A DNA stretch of 64,000 nucleotides from Paenibacillus taiwanensis DSM 18679 (GTDB lineage: Bacteria > Bacillota > Bacilli > Paenibacillales > Paenibacillaceae), in the NCBI RefSeq assembly GCF_000425125.1, contig NZ_AULE01000031.1, forward strand, positions 1-64,000. Reading direction: 5' to 3'. The position numbers were made by a program, and so were the translations under genes. Numbering within the stretch: position 1 is the stretch's first letter; each line of letters begins with the position of its first letter. This document shows positions 1-8,666 of the stretch, piece after piece. The notes beneath the pieces were generated by a model. It saw only the letters and a list, made by a program, of their open reading frames with translations, was not told the DNA's origin and did no database searches.

Positions 1-96
1 TCAGAGGTGCAAGCACCTCATCAACTCCGCTCGACTTGCATGTATTAGGCACGCCGCCAGCGTTCGTCCTGAGCCAGGATCAAACTCTCCATTAAA
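1..96 (-). rRNA. rrs: 16S ribosomal RNA, 5' end (partial)
   Basis: Read on the minus strand, this is the conserved start of bacterial 16S rRNA: GAGTTTGATCCTGGCTCAGG, then the universal helix ending in CTAATACATGCAAGTCGAGCG, and the beginning of variable region V1. The gene runs off the left edge, so only the first 90 or so bases are present. The mature 5' end is placed by comparison with Bacillus 16S and could be off by a few bases. The V1 stem with GGTGCTTGCACC fits Paenibacillus-like species, but this is too short for classification. Confidence 0.97.
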
Positions 97-253
97 GCGA
101 ATTTCGCTACACAATCAAAAGATTGTGATCAAATTTCACTCAAGTGTTTGACTTGCTCATTTGTATTGCTGACGAGATAAATCTCGTGATTCTTAACATT
201 CCCGTTAAATGCGTTTCATGACCGAAGTCATGTCCTTCATTCAACGTTGCTCG

Positions 254-270
254 TTGTTCAGTTTTCAAGG
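254..270 (-). promoter_or_regulatory. boxA-like antitermination sequence in the rRNA leader
   Basis: On the minus strand the leader reads CCTTGAAAACTGAACAA. This is the leader/spacer motif found just ahead of 16S and 23S genes in Bacillus and Paenibacillus rRNA operons. It lies between promoter P2 and the 16S start, where Nus-factor antitermination signals are expected. Confidence 0.6.
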
Positions 271-323
271 AACAATTGTAAGTTACTTTCTTTTCTTCAC
301 CGCCGTTCAGCGGCGACTTAATT

Positions 324-353
324 AATATACCACATTGCACGCTACAAGGTCAA
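324..353 (-). promoter_or_regulatory. rRNA operon promoter P2 (proximal)
   Basis: On the minus strand TTGACC is followed after 18 bases by TATATT. It lies about 230 bases upstream of the 16S start and is one of two tandem promoter-like elements, the usual arrangement for rRNA operons in Firmicutes. Confidence 0.7.
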
Positions 354-440
354 GCACTTTTTTTAAAAAAAGTAAGTTGTAAGTTGAATCTCATCTCACA
401 TCTTTTTTGCTTGTCCCGCCCATTTCCTCGGCGGAAAATT

Positions 441-470
441 AATATAACATATCTGGCTATACTTTTGCAA
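441..470 (-). promoter_or_regulatory. rRNA operon promoter P1 (distal)
   Basis: On the minus strand TTGCAA is followed after 17-18 bases by TTATAT/TATATT. It lies about 115 bases upstream of P2. From here to the hflX terminator (about 480-720) nothing further was recognised. Confidence 0.55.
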
Positions 471-723
471 GGCTTCTATATAAGTTTATTGACTGGCAAT
501 CTGGCAACTTATTAAACAGGAATAATTTATACCTTAATACCATACCCGCTGCACTATTCCGCCCGCAGCCGTGAATTGGATCTCTTCCCCTCACCAGCAC
601 ATGTTTTTTTGCACTACACGCCATTACACACCATCAGACGCATCAGATCTCATCGACCTATATCAAACCACTATGTAATCCATCTCATCCAGCAAGCTTC
701 AAATCCCACACAAGCTCCACCAT

Positions 724-760
724 AAAAAACCACCATGTGACACGACTTATCACATGGTGG
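724..760 (-). terminator. Rho-independent terminator of hflX
   Basis: A perfect 11-bp stem (730-740 with 750-760) with a 9-base loop is followed on the minus strand by six T residues. It lies 16 bases beyond the hflX stop codon. Confidence 0.9.
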
Positions 761-775
761 CTCACAACTTTTATT

Positions 776-2056
776 CTATTCCTCTACAACCAGATGCTCA
801 AACTTCATGTAATCACTAGTTCTACACTCCAGCTTTAACTTCGTGCCATCCGACTCATAGCTAGTATCAAGCACATGGGCGTTCTCATTTAAATACGATA
901 CCAATTGACCTTGATCATAGGGTATTCGCATTATACATTGCACGTAGTCTTTAAAAATATGCTGACGGATCATGCTGATCAGTTCATCGATCCCCCATTT
1001 CTTCTTCGCAGAGATGTAAACCGTGTCTGTATTTGAAACGTTCTCCGGCGCAGCACCTTCCCTCAAATCGACCTTATTAAAGATATACACCATCGGAATT
1101 TCTTCAATACCAATCGCTTTTAACGTTTCATTTGTAATACGGATGTGCTGCTCGAACTCCGGATTCGAACAATCGACCACATGTAAAAGCAAATCAGCTT
1201 CACTAACTTCCTCCAATGTCGAGCGGAATGCCTTGACAAGATGATGTGGGAGCTTACTAACAAAGCCTACCGTATCCGTCAGCAGGAAACTTTTATTGTC
1301 CTCCAGCTCAATGCTGCGTACAGAAGTTTCAAGTGTGGCAAAAAGCATGTTTTTCTCAAAAACAAGTTTGTCTTTGGTCTCTGTATACAACTCAACTAAC
1401 GCATTCATCACAGTAGATTTGCCTGCGTTCGTGTAACCAACTAACGATACGATCGGCAGCCCCGTCTTCTTGCGCTTTTTACGCTGCGTCTGGCGATGCG
1501 CCACCAGAACTTCAAGCTCTTTGTTCAGCATCGTAATTTTCTCTTCAATTCTACGACGATCCAGTTCGAGCTTTTTCTCCCCGACACCTTTATTCTTGGT
1601 TCCTACGCCACCACTTTGCCGCCCAAGCGATTCACGAAGACCGACGAGACGAGGCAGCATATATTGAAGCTGCGCAACTTCAACTTGAAGTTGCGCTTCC
1701 CTTGTTCTTGCCCGCTCACCAAAAATATCTAAAATGAGAATCGTACGGTCAATAACTTTAACATCCAAGTCTGATTCCAAGTTACGAATCTGTGAAGGTG
1801 AAAGTTCGTCATTAAAAATAACAAGGTTTCCGCCTTGCTCTTCTAGCATCGCCGTGACATCCTGCAACTTGCCTGTTCCAATATAATGCGATGTGTTAAC
1901 ACGGCTTAAATTTTGCGTCACCGTGCCTACAACTTCTACGTTGCACGCTTCCGCTAAATTGGCCAACTCCTCCATTGAATATTCAAAGTCCTTTTGATGA
2001 TTTAAATTAACACCAACAATAACTGCCTTCTGCTGTTGCTCCATGAATTGTTCCAT
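776..2056 (-). CDS. hflX: GTPase HflX
   Basis: Ribosome-associated GTPase of the HflX family, which splits stalled or idle 70S ribosomes under stress. The protein (about 426 aa) has the HflX N-terminal domain, a charged helical linker, the G1 motif GYTNAGKST, the G3 motif DTVGF and the G4 motif NKVD. The reading frame is open further upstream, but ATG 2056 is chosen because it starts the conserved region (MEQFMEQQQKAVIVGV) and has a GGGGG ribosome binding site about 9 bases before it. The upstream extension overlaps a terminator-like hairpin and is probably leader RNA. The gene is monocistronic, with its own terminator at 724-760. Confidence 0.93.
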   Translation of the reverse strand: MEQFMEQQQKAVIVGVNLNHQKDFEYSMEELANLAEACNVEVVGTVTQNLSRVNTSHYIGTGKLQDVTAMLEEQGGNLVIFNDELSPSQIRNLESDLDVKVIDRTILILDIFGERARTREAQLQVEVAQLQYMLPRLVGLRESLGRQSGGVGTKNKGVGEKKLELDRRRIEEKITMLNKELEVLVAHRQTQRKKRKKTGLPIVSLVGYTNAGKSTVMNALVELYTETKDKLVFEKNMLFATLETSVRSIELEDNKSFLLTDTVGFVSKLPHHLVKAFRSTLEEVSEADLLLHVVDCSNPEFEQHIRITNETLKAIGIEEIPMVYIFNKVDLREGAAPENVSNTDTVYISAKKKWGIDELISMIRQHIFKDYVQCIMRIPYDQGQLVSYLNENAHVLDTSYESDGTKLKLECRTSDYMKFEHLVVEE

Positions 2057-2099
2057 AAATGAAATCCCCCGTTCTTGTTCTAGTATGCAAATTATACGC

Positions 2100-2126
2100 A
2101 AAAAAACACAGACCTCTGGCCTGTGC
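2100..2126 (-). terminator. Terminator-like hairpin directly upstream of hflX (possible attenuator)
   Basis: On the minus strand an 8-bp stem with one G-U pair and a 3-base loop (2107-2125) is followed by seven T residues, about 45 bases before the hflX start codon. A TATAAT hexamer lies just after it (2091-2096), without a good -35. The hairpin is either the end of an upstream transcript or an attenuator in the hflX leader. Confidence 0.6.
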
Positions 2127-2523
2127 AGGAAGTAAACGGGAATAAATGATGGCGCGTGACGTTCGCACTCACAATTCACTGCTTCACAAGTCCGTAAAGG
2201 GAACAAACCCTAATTAACGGAAAGAACATCCATCAGATAAATGACAACATCATTCAGGCTATGGCTGAACACTATACGGCGCTATGCAAAGCCCCCACTG
2301 TGAACAGTCATCCGCTGTCAACTCCTATCAGTTGATACCAGCTCTAACCTGTCATTCGTTGCGCTCACACCTCAACACCATACGTCACTGAATCATAAAC
2401 ATAGTGCTGCTTGAACATGCATACTTCTGCTGCAAAGTACCAAGCATCCCAATTACGTTCACTCGTATAGTATTGAAGTTAACTGATTTCGTTCATCCTG
2501 TGAAAATTCCACTATTCTAAGGC

Positions 2524-2559
2524 ACAACAAAAGAGGGCAGGTTCGTCCCTCGCCCTCTT
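2524..2559 (-). terminator. Hairpin with T-rich tail in the ade-hflX intergenic region
   Basis: An 8-bp perfect stem (2531-2538 with 2552-2559) and 13-base loop are followed on the minus strand by TTTTGTTG. It lies between the 21-codon ORF at 2650-2715 and hflX, so it could end a short leader transcript. The rest of 2127-2885 shows only short reading frames and a small palindrome near 2850. Confidence 0.5.
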
Positions 2560-2649
2560 GTCGCACTTGTATGTCATAACAAGGTTTCCTTAAAAATAGG
2601 CAGACCAATCCCGATTACTCTGCACGCAGGCAGAGCCATTGAGCACTAT

Positions 2650-2715
2650 TCAGTTAGTGACAAATGTGTTCAATCGGATTCTTCCTGAAAGGAAGATAGC
2701 TGCCATATTAATCAT
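2650..2715 (-). CDS. Possible 21-aa leader peptide upstream of hflX
   Basis: A short reading frame, MINMAAIFLSGRIRLNTFVT plus Asn, starts with ATG 6 bases after a strong GGAGGG (2722-2727). No homologue is recognised. Its well-placed ribosome binding site and position upstream of a T-tailed hairpin suggest a leader peptide. Two weaker ORFs follow: 9 codons at 2282-2311 and 17 codons at 2176-2229. Translation is not shown by the sequence alone. Confidence 0.4.
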   Translation of the reverse strand: MINMAAIFLSGRIRLNTFVTN

Positions 2716-2885
2716 CGGAAACCCTCCGTTCTTTAAAAGTTATTTTCATGTTAGCATATAGTACCAGTCCAGAGCAAGCCTAATTCTCGTTAAGCAACCT
2801 TTGTACTGGAAACTCCGCTCGAATGCGGCAAGCCAAGTTCCCCAGTGCAAGTACAATTGCACTTGCCTGCAATAACGGACTTTGA

Positions 2886-4604
2886 CTACACAACCAACGG
2901 CACAACTTGGCCGGCATGGACATCAATTAAGCCATAATCCGTCAATTTCAGAGACGGACTCACGGGCAAGGAATGCGTGCTGATCGACATGATCGGGTTA
3001 TAATGCTCATAACCGATCGACTCCATCGCTGCACGCAGCTCCTTTATATCCTGTCCGAACTGTTCAAATGGCACTTCGGACAGGATACCGCCCACGGGCA
3101 GCGGCACATGCTTCAGCACTTCTCCGTCCACCACGACGCAGAAGCCGCCCTGCGTGCCGATTACCGTATTCGCCGCCAGTGCCATATCTGCGGCGTTATG
3201 CCCGACAACCAACAAGTTGTGGTTATCATGTGAATACGTTGTTGCGATCGCGCCGCGCTTGATCGTATTTCCGGTAATTAGACCGTAGCCACGCTGGCCA
3301 TTTTTCCCGTATCGTTCAAATGTCGCCACCAGCCCGCAACCGCTTTTCTCCCATTGCAGCTCGCGGTTGATCACGTTAACCTCGCGATGGAGCTCGTTCG
3401 TATTGGTTGTGCCGTTCACTACTTCCATGACCCGACACATCTGGATTCCATCAGCAGCTTCTACATTGACAATAAAGTCAGCTTCCGTCAGCTTGTGCAG
3501 CTTCACACTCTCATAGAAATGCAGCGGAAATTGCCCCGGCTCCTGTTGCTGCAACGTATGTCGAGCTGCATCATATACAAGTGTACCGCGTTTATATACT
3601 GCATCAATCGTAAATGCATTCAAATCAGATAGCAGCACAAAGTCTGCAATTTTATTTGGACTAATCGCGCCACGGTCATGAAGCTGCATCCGACGGGCCG
3701 ATGTGTATGTCGCAGCATAAATAGCACGCTCAGGACTCATCCCCATTTTAATCGCCTTACGTACAAGATGATTCAAATGACCGTCCGCCACAAAGGAATC
3801 GGCCATTACGTCGTCTGTCACAAAACAGAACAGCTCCGCCACATCCTGCTCAATTAATACCTGCATAATGTCAGGACGCATCGCCTTCTCTTGAATCTCT
3901 ACAAAGCATCCGCTGCGCATCCGATCCAGCATACTCTCTACCTCTTGCTCAGTATGATCCGAATCCACCCCCGCAAACATAAAGCGGGCCAAATCCAGAT
4001 CCACCAGCCTCTTCGGCGTATGCCCTTCAATGACTACATGTGGATAGTGGTCGCGAAAATGCTGTAATATCCGATTCGTCTTGCCATTGGGATCATTTAA
4101 TACGGCATAGGAATCCATAATCTCACCAAGGCAGATCACACGATCTTGCTTCATCAGCTTGTCGATATCTGCCACATCAATTTCCCCGCCTGTCGTCTCT
4201 AACGACGTCGCCGGCACTGAGCTCGGAATCGCGTATAATATGTCAGCTTCGCAGCCTTGGCTAGCATCGATCATCGCCTGGACCCCTTCAAGGCCAAATA
4301 CATTCGCCATCTCATGCGGCTCCGACACTACAGTGGTAACCCCATTTTTTAATATGCCATGAGAAAATGTCCTAGGTGTGATCATAGAGCTTTCGATATG
4401 AAGGTGTATATCAACCAAACCTGGAACCATATGACGCCCACGTCCATCCAAAGTTTCAGCGGCCGTAAATGTTTCTTCGCCACGAGCACCCACATACAGA
4501 AACCGACCATCCAGCACAGCTACGTTACCCTCAATAAATTGTTTCATATATACGTTATAGACTTGAACGTCCTTAATGAGCAGATCAATGTTCACCTCAT
4601 GCAC
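2886..4604 (-). CDS. ade: Adenine deaminase
   Basis: Deaminates adenine to hypoxanthine and ammonia in purine salvage. The 572-aa length fits the family (B. subtilis Ade is similar). Visible are the amidohydrolase metal motif HLH near residue 67 (GLVDIHLHIESS), the SEPHEMANV segment, EGHTP and SDHTEQEV in the core, and the C-terminal cap domain. The start is GTG at 4604, since the only nearby ATG is out of frame; the ribosome binding site (GAAGGGG) is very close to it. It is the last gene of the operon beginning at 9713, 28 bp after the ABC ATPase, and so is tied to nucleoside uptake and hydrolysis. Confidence 0.93.
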   Translation of the reverse strand: MHEVNIDLLIKDVQVYNVYMKQFIEGNVAVLDGRFLYVGARGEETFTAAETLDGRGRHMVPGLVDIHLHIESSMITPRTFSHGILKNGVTTVVSEPHEMANVFGLEGVQAMIDASQGCEADILYAIPSSVPATSLETTGGEIDVADIDKLMKQDRVICLGEIMDSYAVLNDPNGKTNRILQHFRDHYPHVVIEGHTPKRLVDLDLARFMFAGVDSDHTEQEVESMLDRMRSGCFVEIQEKAMRPDIMQVLIEQDVAELFCFVTDDVMADSFVADGHLNHLVRKAIKMGMSPERAIYAATYTSARRMQLHDRGAISPNKIADFVLLSDLNAFTIDAVYKRGTLVYDAARHTLQQQEPGQFPLHFYESVKLHKLTEADFIVNVEAADGIQMCRVMEVVNGTTNTNELHREVNVINRELQWEKSGCGLVATFERYGKNGQRGYGLITGNTIKRGAIATTYSHDNHNLLVVGHNAADMALAANTVIGTQGGFCVVVDGEVLKHVPLPVGGILSEVPFEQFGQDIKELRAAMESIGYEHYNPIMSISTHSLPVSPSLKLTDYGLIDVHAGQVVPLVV

Positions 4605-4632
4605 CCCTTCACAAGTAAAATAAAGTTCATCG

Positions 4633-5742
4633 TTACACCGACGTTCGCACGAGCACTACTTTCTCTTTCGGCAGTACCAGCTTCACTTGTGCACCGTGGT
4701 CAAACGCTGTTTCCATCTCACGGTTCACTGTAAATTCACCAAGCGGGGTCTCTACTTCATATTGATAGCTGCGACCGAGGAAAGTACTGATCTTCACCTT
4801 TCCCGTAATCACGTTATACCCCGCATCCAGCTCATCCATCGTTAATCCGCCAACTCCATCCGCAAGTTCGCTGTCTGTCACGACAAGCAAATCATCAGGA
4901 CGAATCGCCGCTTTCATGCTGTCCGTGATTGGATGCCCCGAACGATGAACGAGCTTAATTTTCGTACCCTGTTCACCCAAGAGCGACACTTGTGCCCCAT
5001 CCTGACTCATCTGTTGAATAGCTATAAAGTTGTTAAACCCGATAAAACGAGCGACGAACTCTGTTGTTGGATATTTATAAATAGTGGCTGGCGCGTCTAA
5101 TTGCTCGATAACACCTTTGTTCATAATCGCCACCTTGTCCGAAATAGAGAAACACTCTTCTTGGTCATGAGAAACGTACACCGTCGTAATACCCAACTGC
5201 TTCTGGATGCGGCGAATCTCCACACGCATATTTACACGCAAGTTCGCGTCCAAGTTGCTGAGCGGCTCGTCGAACAGCAGCAAATCAGGCTGGATCACAA
5301 GCGCACGGGCAATCGCGACACGCTGGCGCTGACCACCTGATAATTCGCCCGGGTAGCGCTTCTCGAACCCTTGCAGGCTGACAACCTCAAGCATGGCGTG
5401 GACTTTTTTGTCTATCTCTTCCTTATTTGCCTTACGCAGACGTAATCCATAAGCAACGTTATCAAATACCGTCATGTGCGGAAACAGGGCATAGCTTTGG
5501 AACACAAACCCGAAATTGCGCTTATTGACCGGCACACGTGTGTAATCCTTCCCTTCAAACATAAACTTGCCGTCCTTGGCTTCCAAAAATCCCGCAATTA
5601 GGCGAAGTGTTGTCGTCTTGCCGCATCCAGAAGGGCCGAGTAAGGAGATAAGCTCTCCCTTCTCGATATTTAAATTGAAGTTTTCCAGAATTAAATTTTT
5701 CTCATAAGCTACCGATATATTTTGAAGTGATAACAGTTCCAC
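4633..5742 (-). CDS. ABC transporter ATP-binding protein, PotA/FbpC-like
   Basis: Energises import with the two permeases upstream. The 369-aa protein has Walker A GPSGCGKTT, Q-loop FVFQSYALFPHMTV, the signature LSGGQRQRVAIARAL, Walker B LLLFDEPLSNLD and the H-loop HDQEE. A C-terminal TOBE-type region follows (residues about 290-369), as in spermidine/putrescine and iron importers. The start is GTG 5742, eight bases after GGAGGG. Sequence class alone would suggest polyamine or another small solute; the gene neighbourhood (nucleoside hydrolase, adenine deaminase) instead suggests nucleosides or nucleobases. The substrate is therefore unproven. Confidence 0.9.
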   Translation of the reverse strand: MELLSLQNISVAYEKNLILENFNLNIEKGELISLLGPSGCGKTTTLRLIAGFLEAKDGKFMFEGKDYTRVPVNKRNFGFVFQSYALFPHMTVFDNVAYGLRLRKANKEEIDKKVHAMLEVVSLQGFEKRYPGELSGGQRQRVAIARALVIQPDLLLFDEPLSNLDANLRVNMRVEIRRIQKQLGITTVYVSHDQEECFSISDKVAIMNKGVIEQLDAPATIYKYPTTEFVARFIGFNNFIAIQQMSQDGAQVSLLGEQGTKIKLVHRSGHPITDSMKAAIRPDDLLVVTDSELADGVGGLTMDELDAGYNVITGKVKISTFLGRSYQYEVETPLGEFTVNREMETAFDHGAQVKLVLPKEKVVLVRTSV

Positions 5743-5821
5743 GTTGTATTCCCTCCGTTTGTCAGCCGTTATGGTGTCATAGAAACTTTGTAGAGACTTT
5801 GTATTCCAGCCGATCTGTCTT

Positions 5822-6610
5822 TTATTTCTTCGTAAAGTAGGACAATCCCATCAAACGTTCGATCAATATCATCAATACGCCTGTCACTACCATTAAGAGC
5901 ACCGAAATGGCCGCAATGGTCGGATCAAAATAATTTTCCACGTAGGTCAGCATTTGAATAGGCAGTGTACTAACCCCTGGACCCGTCATAAATACTGAAA
6001 TATCTACATTGTTAAACGACTCTAAAAACGCAAGCAGCACTCCGGCAATCAGGCCGGAACGAATATTAGGCAGCACAACCGTAAAGAAGGTTTTCAGTCG
6101 CGAAGCGCCCAGACTCATGGAAGCTTCCTCAATTGCGTAGTCAAAGTTCGATAAGCTTGATGCGATCACACGAATAATAAACGGCAGCATTAGCACCACG
6201 TGCCCTATAAGCAGGCTGGAATAGATCGGCAGATCAAATTTCACAACCAAATACTTTAACATCGTAAAGCCAAGTACGACACCTGGAATAAGAATCGGTG
6301 ATATAAAAATGGAATTTAACAGTCCCTTCCCACGGAATTCGCCGCGACTTAGCGCGTATGCGGCTGGCACACCGAGCAGAAGTGCAATTAGATTACCGAT
6401 CAGTGCAACCACAATTGTGACTTTAAATGTTTCCATAAACATATCTACATCAAAAATATTTTGATACCATCGGAGGGAGAACCCTTCCGGCGGGAATTTA
6501 AGTATCGTGCTGTCCCCGAACGACGTAGCCATAATGATAACTAGCGGTCCCAGGAGGAAAATAAACACTAGCGCCGTAAAGACGGCAAGTCCGCGATGCT
6601 TCTCCTTCAT
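5822..6610 (-). CDS. ABC transporter permease, PotC-like
   Basis: Inner subunit of the importer (262 aa) with about six hydrophobic membrane segments. The cytoplasmic EAA loop is visible as EEASMSLGASRLKTFFTVVLP (positions near residues 165-185), which contacts the ATPase. It begins only 5 bp after the other permease gene ends, with an AAGGGG ribosome binding site. It belongs to the family that includes PotC and YdcV. It is part of the operon running from 9713 to 2886. Confidence 0.9.
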   Translation of the reverse strand: MKEKHRGLAVFTALVFIFLLGPLVIIMATSFGDSTILKFPPEGFSLRWYQNIFDVDMFMETFKVTIVVALIGNLIALLLGVPAAYALSRGEFRGKGLLNSIFISPILIPGVVLGFTMLKYLVVKFDLPIYSSLLIGHVVLMLPFIIRVIASSLSNFDYAIEEASMSLGASRLKTFFTVVLPNIRSGLIAGVLLAFLESFNNVDISVFMTGPGVSTLPIQMLTYVENYFDPTIAAISVLLMVVTGVLMILIERLMGLSYFTKK

Positions 6611-6615
6611 GTTCG

Positions 6616-7437
6616 TTACCCCTTCGGATTTAATTTGCGTGCGAGCTTATTCATCAAGCCAATAATGACAAAGGTTACAACGATCATTACCGTGGCAATG
6701 ATGGAAGCCATATACCAGTCATTCAAGGTCATCGCATTTTGATAAAGGAAAGTAGCGACAACACGTTGTTTACCGCCCAGAAGCTGCGGTGTCGTATAAG
6801 CGGTCAAGCTTCCGACAAAGACCAAAATACTGCCAACAATTAAACCAGGAACACATAGCGGCACAATAATGTTCATAAAGCCTTTAAGCCGTGATGCCCC
6901 CAGACTTTCGGAAGCGCGCAGCAAATCTCCATCGATATTTTCCATTACTCCTACCAACGAAATAATCATAAGCGGCAAAAACAGATGAATGAGACCAATA
7001 ACCATCGCGGTTGGCGTATATAAAATTTTGAGAGGTTCATCGATAAGGCCGATGCCCGTCAAGATGTTGTTGACGATACCATTTTTCCCGAGAATAACCA
7101 TCCAGCTAAAGGAGCGTACAATGGCACTAGTCAATAGCGGGAATAGGGCCAGCGCCAGCAGGATGCCTTTTGTTCTGGCCTTGGTCTTCGAGATATAATA
7201 GGCGGTCGGGAATCCGAGCACAATACAGACAATCGTAGTGATCACACTTACTTGGAGTGTCGTTCCTAGTATTTTCAAAATATAAGGGTCACCTAGCAGC
7301 TTCACGTACCCTTGAATCGTAAACCCACCATCCTGAAAAAAAGTCGAACCAATCGTCATAAAAATCGGAACGATCATAAATAAAGTCAGGAACAACAGTC
7401 CCGGAAGCATTAAGAGCCATAAATACACTTTCTTCAT
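6616..7437 (-). CDS. ABC transporter permease, PotB-like
   Basis: Second membrane subunit of the importer (273 aa), with an N-terminal signal-anchor-like helix, about six membrane segments and an EAA loop around residues 175-195 (LRASESLGASRLKGFM). It pairs with the PotC-like subunit encoded 5 bp downstream. The family includes PotB and YdcU. The gap to the nucleoside hydrolase gene upstream is about 110 bp and contains no obvious terminator. Confidence 0.9.
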   Translation of the reverse strand: MKKVYLWLLMLPGLLFLTLFMIVPIFMTIGSTFFQDGGFTIQGYVKLLGDPYILKILGTTLQVSVITTIVCIVLGFPTAYYISKTKARTKGILLALALFPLLTSAIVRSFSWMVILGKNGIVNNILTGIGLIDEPLKILYTPTAMVIGLIHLFLPLMIISLVGVMENIDGDLLRASESLGASRLKGFMNIIVPLCVPGLIVGSILVFVGSLTAYTTPQLLGGKQRVVATFLYQNAMTLNDWYMASIIATVMIVVTFVIIGLMNKLARKLNPKG

Positions 7438-7547
7438 CGTTGACCTTCTCCCGTTGTCAAAATATCTCGTTAATCGGCATTTGCCTTGTTATTGCTCAAA
7501 TACCTCTCTAACTACGAACATAGATAATGCGCAGTCCTCAAATATAC

Positions 7548-8522
7548 TTATTGCTTAATCAAATTAATAAATTGGTGGATGAACCGTTCGCTATCTACGT
7601 CAAGGCACACGTTTACGTTCGGAATATGCCCCAGACGATTTTGGAAGTCGCATACCGTCTGCCCGTCGCACAACTCACTCTTTGTTTCTACATCTACGTA
7701 CAGCTTTTGGGTGACGACAAGTGTTGGATCGATTGCTGCCCCTACCGCTAACGGATCATGCAGCGCACAGGCGTTAATGCCATTTCGCTCCCGATAACGG
7801 TCCATATAATCCTTTGTGCATTGGCGCACGATCGGTCCAAGCTCGGTCCCGTCCATCTCTTGCAGATGCTGCTCGCTCAGCAAGGCTTGGCGTGTCACAT
7901 CAAGCCCAACCATCGTCAGATCAAAACCCGCTTCCAGCACCATACGTGCTGCTTCAGGATCAACATAGATGTTGTACTCCGCCGTCGGCGTCACATTGCC
8001 GAATGAACGAACAACGCCACCCATCATGACTACCCGCTTGATCAGCTGCGGCAGCTCTGGACACATCCGAACGGCTATCGCCAGATTCGTCAGCGGTGCT
8101 GTCATAATAAGCTCCAGCTCGCCCTTGTATGCTTTAGCTTGCTCGATAATAAAAGCAGCAGCATGCGGCAGTTCCTCAGACAATGGAGGAAGTTCTACGT
8201 TAGATAATGCACCGCCAAGTCCATCACGACCATGAACGTGATGTTCAAAAAATAAAGGCCTGAGTAGCGGACGATCTGCACCAGGGATAACGGGTATGTC
8301 TTCATACGCGATTTCACCCCTGTTGAGCCGTTCTTGGTTTAGCGCAAACAGTATTTTGCGTGTATTTAATGTTGCTTGAGACAAGGAGACGTTACCGCTA
8401 ACAGTTGTGATGCCAAGCAGCCTCAGGGCATCACTTTTTACAGCCATCATAATGGCAAGTGCGTCATCAACTCCCGTATCCACATCCATAATAACGGGTC
8501 TTACTCTCTCAAGTTTGTCCAT
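7548..8522 (-). CDS. Inosine/uridine-preferring nucleoside hydrolase
   Basis: Cleaves the N-glycosidic bond of nucleosides to free base and ribose. The 324-aa protein starts with the family hallmark DVDTGVDDALAI (residues about 13-24), whose aspartates bind calcium and ribose, and contains the conserved MMGGVVR and CALHDPLAV segments, the latter supplying the active-site His-Asp. An AAGGAGG lies 12 bases before the ATG, which is a little far. It sits between the solute-binding protein and the permease genes, so the transported molecule is probably a substrate or a close relative. Base preference cannot be told from sequence. Confidence 0.9.
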   Translation of the reverse strand: MDKLERVRPVIMDVDTGVDDALAIMMAVKSDALRLLGITTVSGNVSLSQATLNTRKILFALNQERLNRGEIAYEDIPVIPGADRPLLRPLFFEHHVHGRDGLGGALSNVELPPLSEELPHAAAFIIEQAKAYKGELELIMTAPLTNLAIAVRMCPELPQLIKRVVMMGGVVRSFGNVTPTAEYNIYVDPEAARMVLEAGFDLTMVGLDVTRQALLSEQHLQEMDGTELGPIVRQCTKDYMDRYRERNGINACALHDPLAVGAAIDPTLVVTQKLYVDVETKSELCDGQTVCDFQNRLGHIPNVNVCLDVDSERFIHQFINLIKQ

Positions 8523-8623
8523 CCTATGTTAAGACCTCCTTTTATAAGGAACTTGATCCAATGCTATCGCTTCCCCACGCCGCACATCGTATTATGATTC
8601 ATCTAGTTAGGCCAAGGCCACAG

Positions 8624-8653
8624 AAAAGGGAGGGGTGCTTACGCCGCCCTCCC
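8624..8653 (-). terminator. Partial terminator between the binding-protein gene and the rest of the operon
   Basis: On the minus strand a 7-bp GC-only stem apart from one A-T pair (8628-8634 with 8647-8653) is followed by TTTTC. It lies just after the binding-protein stop codon. Such weak terminators commonly let binding-protein mRNA exceed that of the permease genes. Confidence 0.65.
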
Positions 8654-8666
8654 TCCAAATTGCTAG

